A stretch of DNA of 64,000 nucleotides from Wenzhouxiangella sediminis (GTDB taxonomy: Bacteria > Pseudomonadota > Gammaproteobacteria > Xanthomonadales > Wenzhouxiangellaceae): positions 1-64,000 of the forward strand of contig NZ_QUZK01000018.1 of the NCBI RefSeq assembly GCF_003410055.1, read 5' to 3'. The position numbers and the translations under genes are program-made. Below, piece after piece: positions 1 through 9,308 of the stretch. The stretch's first letter is position 1, and every line of letters begins with the position of its first letter. The notes below the pieces were generated by a model. That model was not told where the DNA came from and did not search any database. It saw only the letters and a list, made by a program, of their open reading frames with translations.

Positions 1-192
1 CTCCGGCTTCTGCTCCGGCTTCTGCTCCGGCTTCTGCTCCGGCTTCTGCTCCGGCTTCTGCTCGGGCTTCTGTTCCGGCTTCTGCTCGGGCTTTTGCTCG
101 GGCTTTTGCTCGGGCTTTTGCTCGGGCTTTTGCTCGGGCTTTTGCTCGGGCTTCTGTTCCGGCTTCTGTTCCGGCTTCTGTTCCGGCTTGGG
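1..192. repeat. 12-bp tandem repeat inside rne, coding for QKPE
   Basis: Fifteen contiguous 12-bp units fill 1-180, followed by a variant unit at 181-192 that reads PKPE. On the coding (-) strand each unit reads CAR AAG CCS GAR, that is Gln-Lys-Pro-Glu. The units differ only at synonymous positions (CTCCGGCTTCTG, CTCGGGCTTCTG, TTCCGGCTTCTG and CTCGGGCTTTTG on the + strand). The first five are identical, as are five consecutive CTCGGGCTTTTG units, which suggests recent block duplication. The array continues beyond the left edge, so its full copy number is unknown. Confidence 0.95.
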
Positions 193-2301
193 TCCGGATT
201 GCTGTTGGGGCTGCTGCGCCTGCTTCTGATCAGCCGGCCGGCCCCGACCCGGGTCCTTTTCCTGATCCTTCTTGTCGTTCCGGGACTGGCCCTGGCCCTG
301 TTGGTTGCCCTGGTCCTGGCCCTGGTTGCCGGAACGACCGCGGCGCTTCTTGCCGCCGCGACGCCGACGTTTCTTCTTCTTGCTTCCGCCGTCGGGACCC
401 TGACCGTCCTGGGAAGGCTTCTGGTTGCCCGGTTGCTGGTCGGCGGGCTTGCCGCCGGTTTTCTTCTTCTTGCCGCGGGCTTGGGTTTTCTTCTTTTTCT
501 TGCTGCCGGGCTTGCCCTGGTGACGATGCGAACTGCCTACGGCTTTGTCGGGGCGCTTGCCGCCATGCTTGTGCGGGCGTGGACGATTGCGACTGCGCTC
601 GCTGCGCTCGTCCTCGTCGCCGCCGAAAATGCTGCGCAACAGCGACTTGAACCAGGCGGCGAAGCCTCCGCGCTTGCGTGTCGGGGCCGGTGCTGTTCGT
701 TGGATTCCGCTGACCGCGGCCGGCTCGGGCGCCGGTCCGGGCTGCACTTCGGCCTGGGCCGGCAGCGATTCCAGCTCCTCGCCGGTGGCCAGCGCGTAGC
801 TGGGTTCATCGACGGTTTCGCTGGTACGCAGCCGCTGGATCTCGAAGCGCGGCGTTTCGATCCAGCGGTTGGCCACGACCGTGATGCCCACCTTGGTGCG
901 CTCTTCGATTTCGTCGGCAGCCTGGCGTTTCTCGTTGAGCAGGAAGTTGGCCACCTCGATCGGTGCCTGGACGATCACGCGCGAGGTGTGCTCCTTCATG
1001 GATTCTTCCTCGGCCAGGCGCAGGATCGAAAGCGCGAGGGACTCGATCGAGCGAATGGCGCCGTAGCCGTCGCAGCGCGGGCAGGTGATGTAGCTCGATT
1101 CGCCCAGGGAAGGGCGCAGGCGCTGACGGGACATTTCGAGCAGTCCGAAGCGCGAGATTCGCCCGATCTGCACCCGGGCCTTGTCCATGCGCATCGCCTC
1201 GCGCAGGCGATTCTCCACCTGGCGCTGGGCGTCCTTACTCATCATGTCGATGAAGTCGATGACCACCAGGCCGCCCAGATCGCGGATGCGCAGCTGGCGG
1301 GCGATTTCGTCGGCGGCCTCCAGGTTGGTCTGCAGCGCGGTTTCCTCGATATCCGCGCCCTTGGTGGCGCGGGCGGAGTTGATGTCGATCGACAACAGGG
1401 CTTCTGTATGGTCGATCACCACGGCACCGCCCGACGGCAGTCGCACCTCGCGGGCGAAGGCCGACTCGATCTGACTTTCGATCTGGTAGCGCGAGAACAG
1501 CGGCGTGTCGTCGCGGTAGACCTTGAGCTTGCGCAGGTTGTGCGGCATGACCTGCTGCATGAACTCGCGCGCGTCCTCGAAGACCTTCTCGTCGTCGATG
1601 AGGATTTCACCGATGTCGTCGCGCAGGTAGTCGCGCAGGGCGCGGATGATCAGGTTGCTTTCCTGGTAGATCAGGAAGGGCGCTTTCTTGCTGTCGGCCG
1701 CTTCCTTGATCGCGCTCCACAGTTGCAGCAGGTAGTCGAGGTCCCATTGCAGTTCCTCGCGCTCCCGCCCCACGCCGGCGGTGCGCACAATGCAGCCCAT
1801 GCCGCTCGGAATCTCGATTTCCTTGAGCGTGTCGAGCAGTTCCTTGCGTTCGTCACGCGTGATCTGGCGCGACACGCCGCCGGCGCGTGGGTTGTTGGGC
1901 ATCAGCACCAGGTAGCGTCCCGCCAGGGAAACGAAAGTCGTCAGGGCCGCGCCCTTGGTGCCGCGCTCTTCCTTGTCGACCTGGACGATGACTTCCTGGC
2001 CGCCCTGGACGGCATCCTTGATTTCGACTCGTTCGCCGGATTCGAGCGCCTTGATCGCCGTCGGGCTGAAGTACTCGCGGCTGATTTCCTTCATGGAGAG
2101 GAAGCCGTGCCGCTCGGAGCCGAATTCGACGAAGCAGGCGTCCAGGCTGGGCTCGACCCGCGTGATGCGGCCCTTGTAGATGTTGGATTTCTTCTGCTCC
2201 TGGGCGGGCACCTCGATATCGAGGTCGAGCAGGGTCTGGCCGTCGGCAATCGCCACGCGCAACTCTTCGGGCTGAGTCGCGTTGATCAGCATGCGTTTCA
2301 T
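1..2301 (-). CDS. rne: Ribonuclease E, N-terminal part (3' end lies outside the window)
   Basis: This is the essential endoribonuclease that starts mRNA decay, matures rRNA and tRNA, and scaffolds the degradosome at the inner membrane. The ATG at 2301 follows a strong Shine-Dalgarno (GGAGGA) and the protein begins [10 protein letters not shown], typical of the family. An S1 domain lies near residues 35-125. The catalytic metal ligands are Asp306 (SIDINSAR) and Asp349 (VIDFIDM), and the Zn-link is C407-P-R-C410. After about residue 520 the protein becomes a low-complexity, Lys/Arg-rich non-catalytic region, as expected for an RNA- and membrane-binding scaffold. It then enters a run of QKPE tetrapeptides. 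All 767 codons in the window are open and no stop is reached. It is divergent from rluC, as in many gammaproteobacteria. The identification is secure; the C-terminal length is unknown. Confidence 0.96.
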   Translation of the reverse strand, partial: MKRMLINATQPEELRVAIADGQTLLDLDIEVPAQEQKKSNIYKGRITRVEPSLDACFVEFGSERHGFLSMKEISREYFSPTAIKALESGERVEIKDAVQGGQEVIVQVDKEERGTKGAALTTFVSLAGRYLVLMPNNPRAGGVSRQITRDERKELLDTLKEIEIPSGMGCIVRTAGVGREREELQWDLDYLLQLWSAIKEAADSKKAPFLIYQESNLIIRALRDYLRDDIGEILIDDEKVFEDAREFMQQVMPHNLRKLKVYRDDTPLFSRYQIESQIESAFAREVRLPSGGAVVIDHTEALLSIDINSARATKGADIEETALQTNLEAADEIARQLRIRDLGGLVVIDFIDMMSKDAQRQVENRLREAMRMDKARVQIGRISRFGLLEMSRQRLRPSLGESSYITCPRCDGYGAIRSIESLALSILRLAEEESMKEHTSRVIVQAPIEVANFLLNEKRQAADEIEERTKVGITVVANRWIETPRFEIQRLRTSETVDEPSYALATGEELESLPAQAEVQPGPAPEPAAVSGIQRTAPAPTRKRGGFAAWFKSLLRSIFGGDEDERSERSRNRPRPHKHGGKRPDKAVGSSHRHQGKPGSKKKKKTQARGKKKKTGGKPADQQPGNQKPSQDGQGPDGGSKKKKRRRRGGKKRRGRSGNQGQDQGNQQGQGQSRNDKKDQEKDPGRGRPADQKQAQQPQQQSGPKPEQKPEQKPEQKPEQKPEQKPEQKPEQKPEQKPEQKPEQKPEQKPEQKPEQKPEQKPEQKPE

Positions 2302-3003
2302 TGTTGTTCCTCCGGCGCTCCCGACCGCCACGAGGCAGGGGTTCTTCGGGAGATGAGTGCCGGACTCCGCCACGCTCCGAAAGACGGAGCCGGGCGGGCA
2401 AACCAGCCTGCATCGATTGTCGTCGGACCAGCCGGCCCGGACACTCCGTCGAGACGACGCGCCCAAGGCGCGACATGGTCTGGTTTGGCATGCGGCCGCG
2501 CGAGGCGCTGGCCTGCAAAGTCTGGCACCCAACCCGGATCCGGTGCATCGGTCGATCCGGGAGCGCGTAATTTTCAATGTCAGGCCGCCGGGCGTCTGTT
2601 TGCCTCGTCCACGCTGGCGGCACACGTTGTTCATCTGCCGGAACCCGAATCCTGGGAAATCGGGTCGCCGCGCAAAATCGAATCGTTCGGGTCCCGTGGG
2701 GGACCGCTCCCGTTCCAGGCACTGGCCGGCCCGGGAGTCGAGCAAATGGTTCTGGTGGCGGATGCAGCATTCGGCCGTCGAGGCCCTGCCATGGCCGCTT
2801 GTATCGGCATCGGCAGATGTGTCAGCATCCGCGATCGGGTTCACGCGGGTTCAAGCCTTCCAGCCATCCTGCTGGTTGCCGCTCGACCACGCATGCGCCT
2901 GACCTTGTCATTTTATCATTGATCGTATTGCGACGATAGCCGTTGTCGATGGTCGGACCCTCCCGGCGAGAAGGCAGGCGCAGGACATTTCCGAGGAATC
3001 CCG
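2302..3003. other. Divergent rne/rluC intergenic region (702 bp), likely the long rne 5' UTR
   Basis: No convincing gene lies here. The space separates the divergent starts of rne (2301) and rluC (3004). RNase E mRNAs in enterobacteria carry a long structured leader through which RNase E autoregulates. The length here and a hairpin at 2374-2390 would fit a similar arrangement, but that is inference. The most AT-rich patch is around 2905-2930, containing TTGTCA and, on the minus strand, GATAAAAT. It is the best place to look for both promoters. The reading frames that cross it in other directions look like GC-rich shadow frames. Confidence 0.5.
2374..2390 (-). promoter_or_regulatory. Hairpin in the putative rne leader
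   Basis: GCTCCG and CGGAGC form a perfect 6-bp inverted repeat around a 5-nt loop, about 73-89 nt upstream of the rne ATG. In the transcript the loop reads UCUUU. It could be part of an RNase E autoregulatory leader structure. A single short stem in GC-rich DNA can also arise by chance. Confidence 0.3.
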
Positions 3004-3933
3004 ATGAAGGAGAGCAAACAGGGCGGAGGCGTCAGGCACGTTACCGTCAGCGGCGACCGCTCCGGCCAGCGGCTGGACAACTTCCTGATGTCCCAGCTCG
3101 GATCGGTTCCCCGCGGCCTGGTCTACCGGCTGGTGCGCACCGGGCAGGTTCGGGTGAACGGGCGCCGCGCCAAGCCGATGAAGAAGCTGCAGGCCGGTGA
3201 TGAAGTACGGATTCCGCCCGTGGCGAGCCAGGCGCCCGAGGATCGTCGCGTACCCGAGGGCATGGTAGAACGTATCCGCGAGTGCATCATCGAACAGGGT
3301 GAGGGCTTCCTGGTGCTGGACAAACCGGCCGGCGTGGCGGTGCAGGGCGGCAGTGGCCTCAATTGGGGCCTGATGGACGTGCTTTCGAGAATGGGCGAGG
3401 GATATCGGCCGGTGCACCGTCTGGATCGGGCCACCAGCGGCGTCCTGGTCGTGGCGCGCAGCCACCGGGCGGCGAGGGAACTGCAGAAGGCCTTCTCGGG
3501 CCAGGCCGTCGAGAAACGCTACCTGGCGCTCCTCCAGGGCGAACTGGCCGAGGACAGGGTGACCGTCGATTCGCCCCTCAAGAAGGTCCGGGACGCGAGC
3601 GGGCAACACCGCGTCATCGCGTCACCGGAGGGTCAGTCGGCGGTCAGCCACTTTCGCGTGCTCGAGCGGGTCGGCGGCTACAGCTACGTCGAGGTGCGCA
3701 TCGAGACCGGCCGCACTCACCAGATCCGGGCTCACGCGGCCAGCATTGATCATCCGCTGGCCGGAGACGAGCGGTACAATCATGATCCGGCCCCGGAGGG
3801 CCTGAACCGGCTCTTTCTCCATGCGCACTACCTGAAGCTGCCCTGGCCGTCGGAACAGGTCTTTTCGGCACCGTTGCCCGAGGAACTGGCTGCCGTGCTC
3901 GATGGCCTCCGTTCCGGCACTTCGTCGGCCTGA
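3004..3933 (+). CDS. rluC: Ribosomal large subunit pseudouridine synthase C
   Basis: This 309-aa enzyme of the RluA family isomerises specific uridines of 23S rRNA. An S4 RNA-binding domain lies at about residues 15-75. The catalytic domain follows, with the family motif HRLDRATSGVLV at residues 138-149 and Asp141 as the catalytic aspartate. RTHQIRAH, near residue 240, is another RluA-family signature. GAGGAA sits upstream of the ATG. Divergent placement with rne matches the E. coli arrangement, which supports rluC over rluD. It is followed 20 bp later by lolC. Confidence 0.93.
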   Translation: MKESKQGGGVRHVTVSGDRSGQRLDNFLMSQLGSVPRGLVYRLVRTGQVRVNGRRAKPMKKLQAGDEVRIPPVASQAPEDRRVPEGMVERIRECIIEQGEGFLVLDKPAGVAVQGGSGLNWGLMDVLSRMGEGYRPVHRLDRATSGVLVVARSHRAARELQKAFSGQAVEKRYLALLQGELAEDRVTVDSPLKKVRDASGQHRVIASPEGQSAVSHFRVLERVGGYSYVEVRIETGRTHQIRAHAASIDHPLAGDERYNHDPAPEGLNRLFLHAHYLKLPWPSEQVFSAPLPEELAAVLDGLRSGTSSA

Positions 3934-3952
3934 CACAGGAATCCGCTAGCGA

Positions 3953-5197
3953 ATGTACCAACCCCTGAGCATTTTCGTCGGCCTGCGCTACCTGCGCGCC
4001 AAGCGCCGCAATCACTTCATTTCCTTCATTTCGCTCATATCCATGGGGGGGATCGCGCTGGGCGTGACCGTTTTGATCACGGTGCTGAGCGTGATGAACG
4101 GTTTCGAGAAGGAACTGCGGGAGCGCATCCTCGGCATGATTTCGCACGCCACGATCGAGGGCTACGAGCGCCGGCTTTCGGACTGGGAGTCCCTGCTCGA
4201 GGAAGTCCGGCGTCATCCCGACGTGGTGGGCGCAGCGCCCTATGTGGAGCAGGAAACCCTGATCAAGGGGCGTGGCACGGCGGGTGCTCAGGTTCGAGGT
4301 ATCGATCCCGAGCTCGAGCCCCAGGTCTCCGAGATCGACGAGTTGATGCGGCACGACGGTTTCCAGGCCTTGGCGCCCGGTGAGTGGCGGGTGATGCTCG
4401 GCGCGGGGCTGGCCGCCCGGCTGGGGGTGCGGGAAGGTGACCCGGTCACGATTTTCGCGCCCGAGATCCGCGCCACACCGGCCGGCGTCGTGCCCCAGGT
4501 GCGTCGCTTCGAGGTCGCCGGCATTTTCGAAGCCGGCGTGCAGCAATACGATACGGCGCTGGCCATCGTTCACTATCGCGACGCGCAGCGACTGTTCCGG
4601 CTGGATGAGCAGGTCAGCGGTGTGCGACTGAAGTTCGACGACATGATGCGCTCCCGGGCGATCGCCTGGGAATTGAGCGACCAGCTCGGCGGAGTGCACC
4701 GCGTGCGGGACTGGACCCAGCAGCACGCCAATTTCTTCCGGGCCGTGCGCACCGAGAAGACGGTGATGTTCATCATCCTGTCGCTGATTATCGCGGTGGC
4801 GGCCTTCAATATCATCTCGACCCTGGTGATGGTCGTCACCGACAAGCAGGCCGACATCGCCATCCTCAAGACGATGGGGCTGGGGCCGAGGAAGATCATG
4901 GGGATTTTCGTCGTTCAGGGATCGCTGATCGGCATCATCGGCACGCTGCTGGGCATTGTCGGCGGCGTGGCCCTGGCGCTCAACGTCGAGCAGATCGTGG
5001 CCTGGCTGGAACAGTTCCTGAGTACCGATTTCCTGTCCGCCGAGGTCTACTACATCAGCGACCTGCCATCGGAACTGCGCTGGGGCGACGTGGTCAAGTT
5101 CGGCGGGGTGGCGCTGTCGCTGTCGCTGCTGTCGACCATCTACCCGGCGTGGCGGGCGGCTCGAACCGAACCGGTGGAGGCACTGCGCCATGAATGA
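3953..5197 (+). CDS. lolC: Lipoprotein-releasing ABC transporter permease (LolC/LolE family)
   Basis: This 414-aa inner-membrane permease should act with LolD to extract outer-membrane lipoproteins from the inner membrane and pass them to LolA. The protein has the FtsX/MacB-type layout: one N-terminal membrane segment (about residues 22-48), a large periplasmic domain, then three C-terminal segments. The conserved TPVEALR-like end is seen as [10 protein letters not shown]. Only one permease gene is present, so the complex may be a LolF-like homodimer or may need a second permease elsewhere. The last 8 bp overlap lolD. Confidence 0.9.
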   Translation: MYQPLSIFVGLRYLRAKRRNHFISFISLISMGGIALGVTVLITVLSVMNGFEKELRERILGMISHATIEGYERRLSDWESLLEEVRRHPDVVGAAPYVEQETLIKGRGTAGAQVRGIDPELEPQVSEIDELMRHDGFQALAPGEWRVMLGAGLAARLGVREGDPVTIFAPEIRATPAGVVPQVRRFEVAGIFEAGVQQYDTALAIVHYRDAQRLFRLDEQVSGVRLKFDDMMRSRAIAWELSDQLGGVHRVRDWTQQHANFFRAVRTEKTVMFIILSLIIAVAAFNIISTLVMVVTDKQADIAILKTMGLGPRKIMGIFVVQGSLIGIIGTLLGIVGGVALALNVEQIVAWLEQFLSTDFLSAEVYYISDLPSELRWGDVVKFGGVALSLSLLSTIYPAWRAARTEPVEALRHE

Positions 5198-5873
5198 CAT
5201 CGTCATCAGCGCCAGGGGACTCACGCGGACCTTTGTCCAGGGACGCACGGAACTCAACGTCCTCAAGGGCGTCGATCTCGACATCCACGCGGGCGAGCAG
5301 GTAGCCATTCTCGGGGCATCGGGGGTGGGCAAGAGCACCTTGCTTCATCTGCTCGGCGGCCTGGACAAGCCGACTTCGGGCCGGGTGGAAGTGGCCGGCG
5401 AGGACATGGCCCGGGCCGACGAGACCCGGCGGGCGGCCATCCGCAATCGCCATCTCGGCTTCGTTTACCAGTTCCATCACCTCCTGCCGGAATTCACCGC
5501 GCTGGAAAACGTGGCCATGCCGCTGTTGATCGCGGGCCGCGGCGCCGGTGACGCGAGCCGTGAGGCGACCGCGTTGCTCGAGCGCGTCGGACTGGGTGAT
5601 CGGCTCTCGCACAAGCCGGGTGAGCTCTCCGGCGGCGAGCGCCAGCGCGCTGCAGTGGCCCGGGCGTTGATCAACCGGCCGGACTGCGTACTCGGCGACG
5701 AACCCACCGGCAACCTGGACGAACGCAACGCCGACCACGTCTATGGCCTGATGCTCGAACTCAACCGCGAATTTCGAACCAGCGTCGTCCTTGTGACCCA
5801 CGACCCGCAGCTGGCTCGCCGCATGGACCGGCGCCTGGAAATGACCGGCGGTCAGCTCGTGCCCATCGACTGA
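5190..5873 (+). CDS. lolD: Lipoprotein-releasing ABC transporter ATP-binding protein LolD
   Basis: This 227-aa ATPase powers the Lol permease. Walker A is GASGVGKST at residues 42-50 with Lys48, the signature is LSGGERQR, and Walker B is followed by GDEPTGNLD. These are the hallmarks of the MacB/LolD/FtsE ATPase group. Its ATG lies inside the end of the permease gene, so translation is probably coupled. comEC begins 3 bp after its stop. Confidence 0.94.
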   Translation: MNDIVISARGLTRTFVQGRTELNVLKGVDLDIHAGEQVAILGASGVGKSTLLHLLGGLDKPTSGRVEVAGEDMARADETRRAAIRNRHLGFVYQFHHLLPEFTALENVAMPLLIAGRGAGDASREATALLERVGLGDRLSHKPGELSGGERQRAAVARALINRPDCVLGDEPTGNLDERNADHVYGLMLELNREFRTSVVLVTHDPQLARRMDRRLEMTGGQLVPID

Positions 5874-5876
5874 GCG

Positions 5877-8153
5877 ATGCGTGGCGGGGGCGGGCGCTTG
5901 CTACTGGCCTTCGTCGGAGGCTGCCTGCTTGCGTCCTGGGCGCCCTCGCTGCCCGGCATGCCGGCGCTCCTGGTGCTTGCCGCCCTGGCCGGAACGGGCT
6001 GCGCGTTCCGCTATACGCGACTGCCCGCTGCTTTCCTGCTCGGCGCGCTGTGGTTCCTGGCCGCGGCGCAGGGTCAGATCGGCAGCCAATGGCCCGCCGA
6101 GGAGGCGGGCGCAACGCGCACCCTGACGGGCACCGTCGTCGGCCTGCCCCAGCGTCACGAGCAGACCGTGCGTTTCGTCCTCGCCGTCGATGAAGCCTCG
6201 ACCGGCACCGCGCTGCCCGAGCGGATCCGGGTCAGCTGGTATCGCCCCTTCCGGCGTGTCGTGCCGGGCAGCCGCTGGCGCATGACGCTGCGGCTGGAAC
6301 CGCCGGTCGGGCGCGACAATCCCAACGGGTTCGACTACGAGCGCTACCTGCTGGCCCGGCGAATCGCTGCCACGGGCAGCGTGCGGGGGCGGCCGGAGCT
6401 CGTCGCCGACGACCCGGGCGAGCGATGGCTCGACCGTCAGCGTCAGCGCCTGTCCGACATCATCCAGTCCGAAACCGTCGATCGCGATGTCGCCGCCCTC
6501 AAGCGCGCCCTCGGCGTGGCCGATCGCTCGGCCATGCCGACGGCGCTCTCCGAGCGGCTTCGCGAGACCGGTACGGCCCATCTTCTGGCCATTTCCGGGC
6601 TGCATGTCGGCATGGTGGCCGGCCTTGCCGGCCTTCTGTCCGGATGGCTGGCGGCACCGCTGTCGCTCGTCGCCAGCCGTTTCGACCGGCGGCGGGTCGG
6701 CGTGTCGTTCGGTTTACTGGCCGCGGTGGCTTATGCGGGCCTGGCGGGCTTCACGCTGCCCACGCAGCGCGCCCTGGTCATGCTCGCCGTCGTCGCTGCT
6801 GCGCTGTTCTTCCGGCGTGCCGTTCCGCCCGGCCGGGCCTTGTTGCTGGCCCTGCTCGCCGTTCTCGTGTTCGATCCCCTTTCTCCGCTGTCGCTGGGTT
6901 TCTGGCTGTCGTTTGCGGCCGTCGCTGTCCTGGTTTTCGCTTTCGCGTGGCGTCCGTCCAGGCCCGGCCAGTGGGTGGCCGGCCTGTTGCGGGCCCAGAT
7001 GGTTCTCCTGATCGGGCTATTGCCCCTCAACGTCGGCCTCTTCGGGCAACTCGTGCCCGGCGCTTTCCTCGCCAACCTGGCCGCGATCCCACTGGTGGGC
7101 CTGGTCGTGCTGCCCTCGCTGCTGGTGGATATCGCGACCATGCTGTTGGGCTGGCCCGCTTCGCCGCTCGCCGCGCCCGCGGACTTCGGCCTGCGCTTGC
7201 TGCTGGACATCCTCGAGGGGTTGCATGGCCTGGGCGGAACCCACATCGCGATGTCGTCGGCAGCGACCTGGGCGATACCGCTGGCGGCGGCGGGAGCGGC
7301 GTGGCTGATCGCGCCGCCGGGCTGGCCTGCAAGGGGTCTCGGAGCGGTCCTGCTGCTGCCCTTGCTGTGGCCGGCCGCCGACGAACTCGGCGAAGACCAG
7401 CTGGAGGCCTGGTTCCTGGATGTCGGCAACGGCCTGGCCGTGCTCGTGAGAACCGCCGACGAAGCGCTGCTCTACGACACGGGGCCGGGCGACGGTGAAG
7501 GCTCGGACGCCATTTCGGGAATCCTCCCGGGTGTATTGCGGACGGTCCGCCTCGACGGAGTGGATCGTGTCGTGATCTCGCACGAACATCGTGGTCATTC
7601 GGGTGGCCTGGCTTCGGTGACCGGCGAGGGCGTCGCGGTGCAGGCCGCCACGGGGCGACTCGGGGCGCCTTGCGTGGCCGGCCGCTCCTGGCGCTCGGCC
7701 GGCTGGCGCTTCCGCTTTCTTCACCCCAGCGCGGCCCTGCCGGACCTGGGCGGCAATTCCTCCTGCGTGCTGCACGTCTCCGGTCCGGGCGGCGACCTGC
7801 TGCTGACCGGCGGCATCGATGCCGACGTGGAGGCGCGCCTCGTCGCCGAGTGGGGCGGTCCGGCGTCCGATGTGCTCCAGCTGCCTTCCGGCGGCCACCG
7901 GGAAGGAAGCAGTCGAGGCTTCCTCGAGGCGGTCTCGCCGGGCACGGCCATTGCCTCGGTGGCACGTCATGATCGCTTCGGGCGCGTTCACGCCGAAACC
8001 CGCGAAAGACTTCAGGCGCACGGCACGACCCTGCTGACGACGGGGCGCTGCGGCGCGATCAGGGTTCGGTTCGCCTCCGACCGGCCGCCTGGCATTCGCT
8101 CCATGGCGACGCTCGCGCCCCGTTTCTGGAAGCCGCGCACCGGTTGTCCCTGA
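5877..8153 (+). CDS. comEC: ComEC/Rec2-type DNA uptake channel with a degenerate metallo-beta-lactamase domain
   Basis: This 758-aa polytopic membrane protein has the ComEC order: N-terminal membrane segments with a DUF4131/OB region (about residues 1-200), a competence channel domain (about 210-500, including HLLAISGLHVGM), and a C-terminal metallo-beta-lactamase-like domain (about 515-750). ComEC carries single-stranded DNA across the inner membrane during transformation. The nuclease-like domain is altered. LYDTG is kept, but the usual HxHxDH metal site reads HEHRGH (569-574, Gly573 in place of Asp), and the usual HHGS motif reads SGGH (671-674). Metal-dependent hydrolysis may therefore be lost while transport is kept. 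The gene order lolD-comEC-exbB matches Xanthomonadales. The family is certain; activity is uncertain. Confidence 0.88.
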   Translation: MRGGGGRLLLAFVGGCLLASWAPSLPGMPALLVLAALAGTGCAFRYTRLPAAFLLGALWFLAAAQGQIGSQWPAEEAGATRTLTGTVVGLPQRHEQTVRFVLAVDEASTGTALPERIRVSWYRPFRRVVPGSRWRMTLRLEPPVGRDNPNGFDYERYLLARRIAATGSVRGRPELVADDPGERWLDRQRQRLSDIIQSETVDRDVAALKRALGVADRSAMPTALSERLRETGTAHLLAISGLHVGMVAGLAGLLSGWLAAPLSLVASRFDRRRVGVSFGLLAAVAYAGLAGFTLPTQRALVMLAVVAAALFFRRAVPPGRALLLALLAVLVFDPLSPLSLGFWLSFAAVAVLVFAFAWRPSRPGQWVAGLLRAQMVLLIGLLPLNVGLFGQLVPGAFLANLAAIPLVGLVVLPSLLVDIATMLLGWPASPLAAPADFGLRLLLDILEGLHGLGGTHIAMSSAATWAIPLAAAGAAWLIAPPGWPARGLGAVLLLPLLWPAADELGEDQLEAWFLDVGNGLAVLVRTADEALLYDTGPGDGEGSDAISGILPGVLRTVRLDGVDRVVISHEHRGHSGGLASVTGEGVAVQAATGRLGAPCVAGRSWRSAGWRFRFLHPSAALPDLGGNSSCVLHVSGPGGDLLLTGGIDADVEARLVAEWGGPASDVLQLPSGGHREGSSRGFLEAVSPGTAIASVARHDRFGRVHAETRERLQAHGTTLLTTGRCGAIRVRFASDRPPGIRSMATLAPRFWKPRTGCP

Positions 8154-8258
8154 TCGTCGGTGCGCGAGCTGCTTCATCCGGCGAGTGGAGGCGACGAATG
8201 AACGGCAAACCCGTTATCATGCGCGCTGGACAAGCAACGGTCGGGGCTGACTCCGGAC

Positions 8259-8879
8259 ATGCTCGAAATCGTCGTCGCGGGTGGATGGTTGATGGTGCCC
8301 ATTCTGGCCTGTTCCATCATCGCCGCCGCCATCATCATCGAACGCTTCGTGAACCTGCGCCGCAAGCGCGTGCTACCCGCTGGCATCCTCGAGCGCGTGC
8401 GCCAGTGGGCGGCGCAACGGGAACTCGATCGCCAGCACATCGAGCAGTTGCGGCGGTCCTCGGCCCTGGGCCGAGTCCTGGCCGCGGCGCTGGTCAACCG
8501 CCGGCGCGAGCGTGAAGTCATCAAAGACGCGGTCCAGGACACCGGCCGGCACGTCGTGCACGAACTGGAGCGCTTCCTCAACACCCTGGGCACGATTGCG
8601 GGCATCACGCCGCTGCTCGGGCTCCTCGGTACCGTGATCGGCATGATCCAGGTCTTCTCGGCGATCATGATTCACGGCGTCGGCGACCCCAACGAGCTGG
8701 CCGGCGGCATTTCGCAGGCTTTGATCACGACCGCCGCGGGCCTGACCGTGGCCATTCCCAGCTATTTCTTCTACCGCTATTTCCGCGGTCTGGTGCGTTC
8801 CTACGTCGTGGAAATGGAGCAGCAGGCACTCGAATTGCTGCACACCATCGAGCTCAAGCGCCCGCAGGCCGCCGGCTGA
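8259..8879 (+). CDS. exbB: MotA/TolQ/ExbB proton channel family protein
   Basis: This 206-aa inner-membrane protein has the ExbB/TolQ topology: one N-terminal membrane segment (about residues 5-28) and two C-terminal ones (about 108-135 and 150-175). The motif TLGTIAGITPLLGLLGTVIG is characteristic of the proton-channel helices. With ExbD it should couple the proton gradient to an envelope machine. Its place between comEC and msbA is conserved in Xanthomonadales-like genomes, so the pair may serve an envelope role tied to LPS rather than TonB-dependent uptake. A second ExbB/ExbD set lies at 56759-59231. Confidence 0.9.
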   Translation: MLEIVVAGGWLMVPILACSIIAAAIIIERFVNLRRKRVLPAGILERVRQWAAQRELDRQHIEQLRRSSALGRVLAAALVNRRREREVIKDAVQDTGRHVVHELERFLNTLGTIAGITPLLGLLGTVIGMIQVFSAIMIHGVGDPNELAGGISQALITTAAGLTVAIPSYFFYRYFRGLVRSYVVEMEQQALELLHTIELKRPQAAG

Positions 8880-8888
8880 AGCCAAGGC

Positions 8889-9308
8889 ATGAAACTACAG
8901 CAGGAAGAACACGAAGAACCGGAGATCAACCTCACGTCACTGATCGACGTGGTGTTCCTGCTCCTGATCTTCTTCATGGTCTCGACCACCTTCGAGCGCC
9001 AGGCCCTGTTGCGCCTGGACCTGCCGGAGGCCAGTACGGCCGAGGCGGAGACTGTGCCGGAAATCGTGGAGTTCATCGTCACCGACGACGGGCGGTTGTT
9101 CGTCGGCGACCAGGAACTGGTCGACGCACGCCAGGCGACGGTGCAGGCCGCAATCGCCCAGCGTTTTCGTGATAATCCGGAGGCGGTGCTCGTGGTGCGT
9201 GCCGACGGGGAGGCGCCGCACAGGCTGGTCGTGCGCGTGCTGGACTCGGCGGCGGCCGAAGGCATCCGGCGGGTCAGCATCGCGACGGTCGAGGGAGATT
9301 CCGAATGA
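8889..9308 (+). CDS. exbD: ExbD/TolR family biopolymer transport protein
   Basis: This 139-aa protein has a short cytoplasmic tail, one membrane helix (INLTSLIDVVFLLLIFFMVS, with the conserved Asp in LIDVVF that takes part in proton translocation) and a periplasmic ExbD/TolR domain. It begins 9 bp after exbB and its end overlaps the msbA start by 4 bp (ATGA), consistent with one operon and coupled translation. Confidence 0.9.
   Translation: MKLQQEEHEEPEINLTSLIDVVFLLLIFFMVSTTFERQALLRLDLPEASTAEAETVPEIVEFIVTDDGRLFVGDQELVDARQATVQAAIAQRFRDNPEAVLVVRADGEAPHRLVVRVLDSAAAEGIRRVSIATVEGDSE

Noticed and set aside
1-192. The 12-bp repeat as a CRISPR array or a replication/attachment site
   Set aside because: Units are contiguous with no spacers and translate in frame as QKPE inside rne.
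94-2922. A 942-codon open frame on the + strand
   Set aside because: It is the antisense of rne. The leucine/glycine-rich start is the repeat read backwards, and the minus frame has all RNase E motifs.
3644-5338. A 564-codon open frame on the - strand
   Set aside because: It is antisense to rluC, lolC and lolD and shows no domain.
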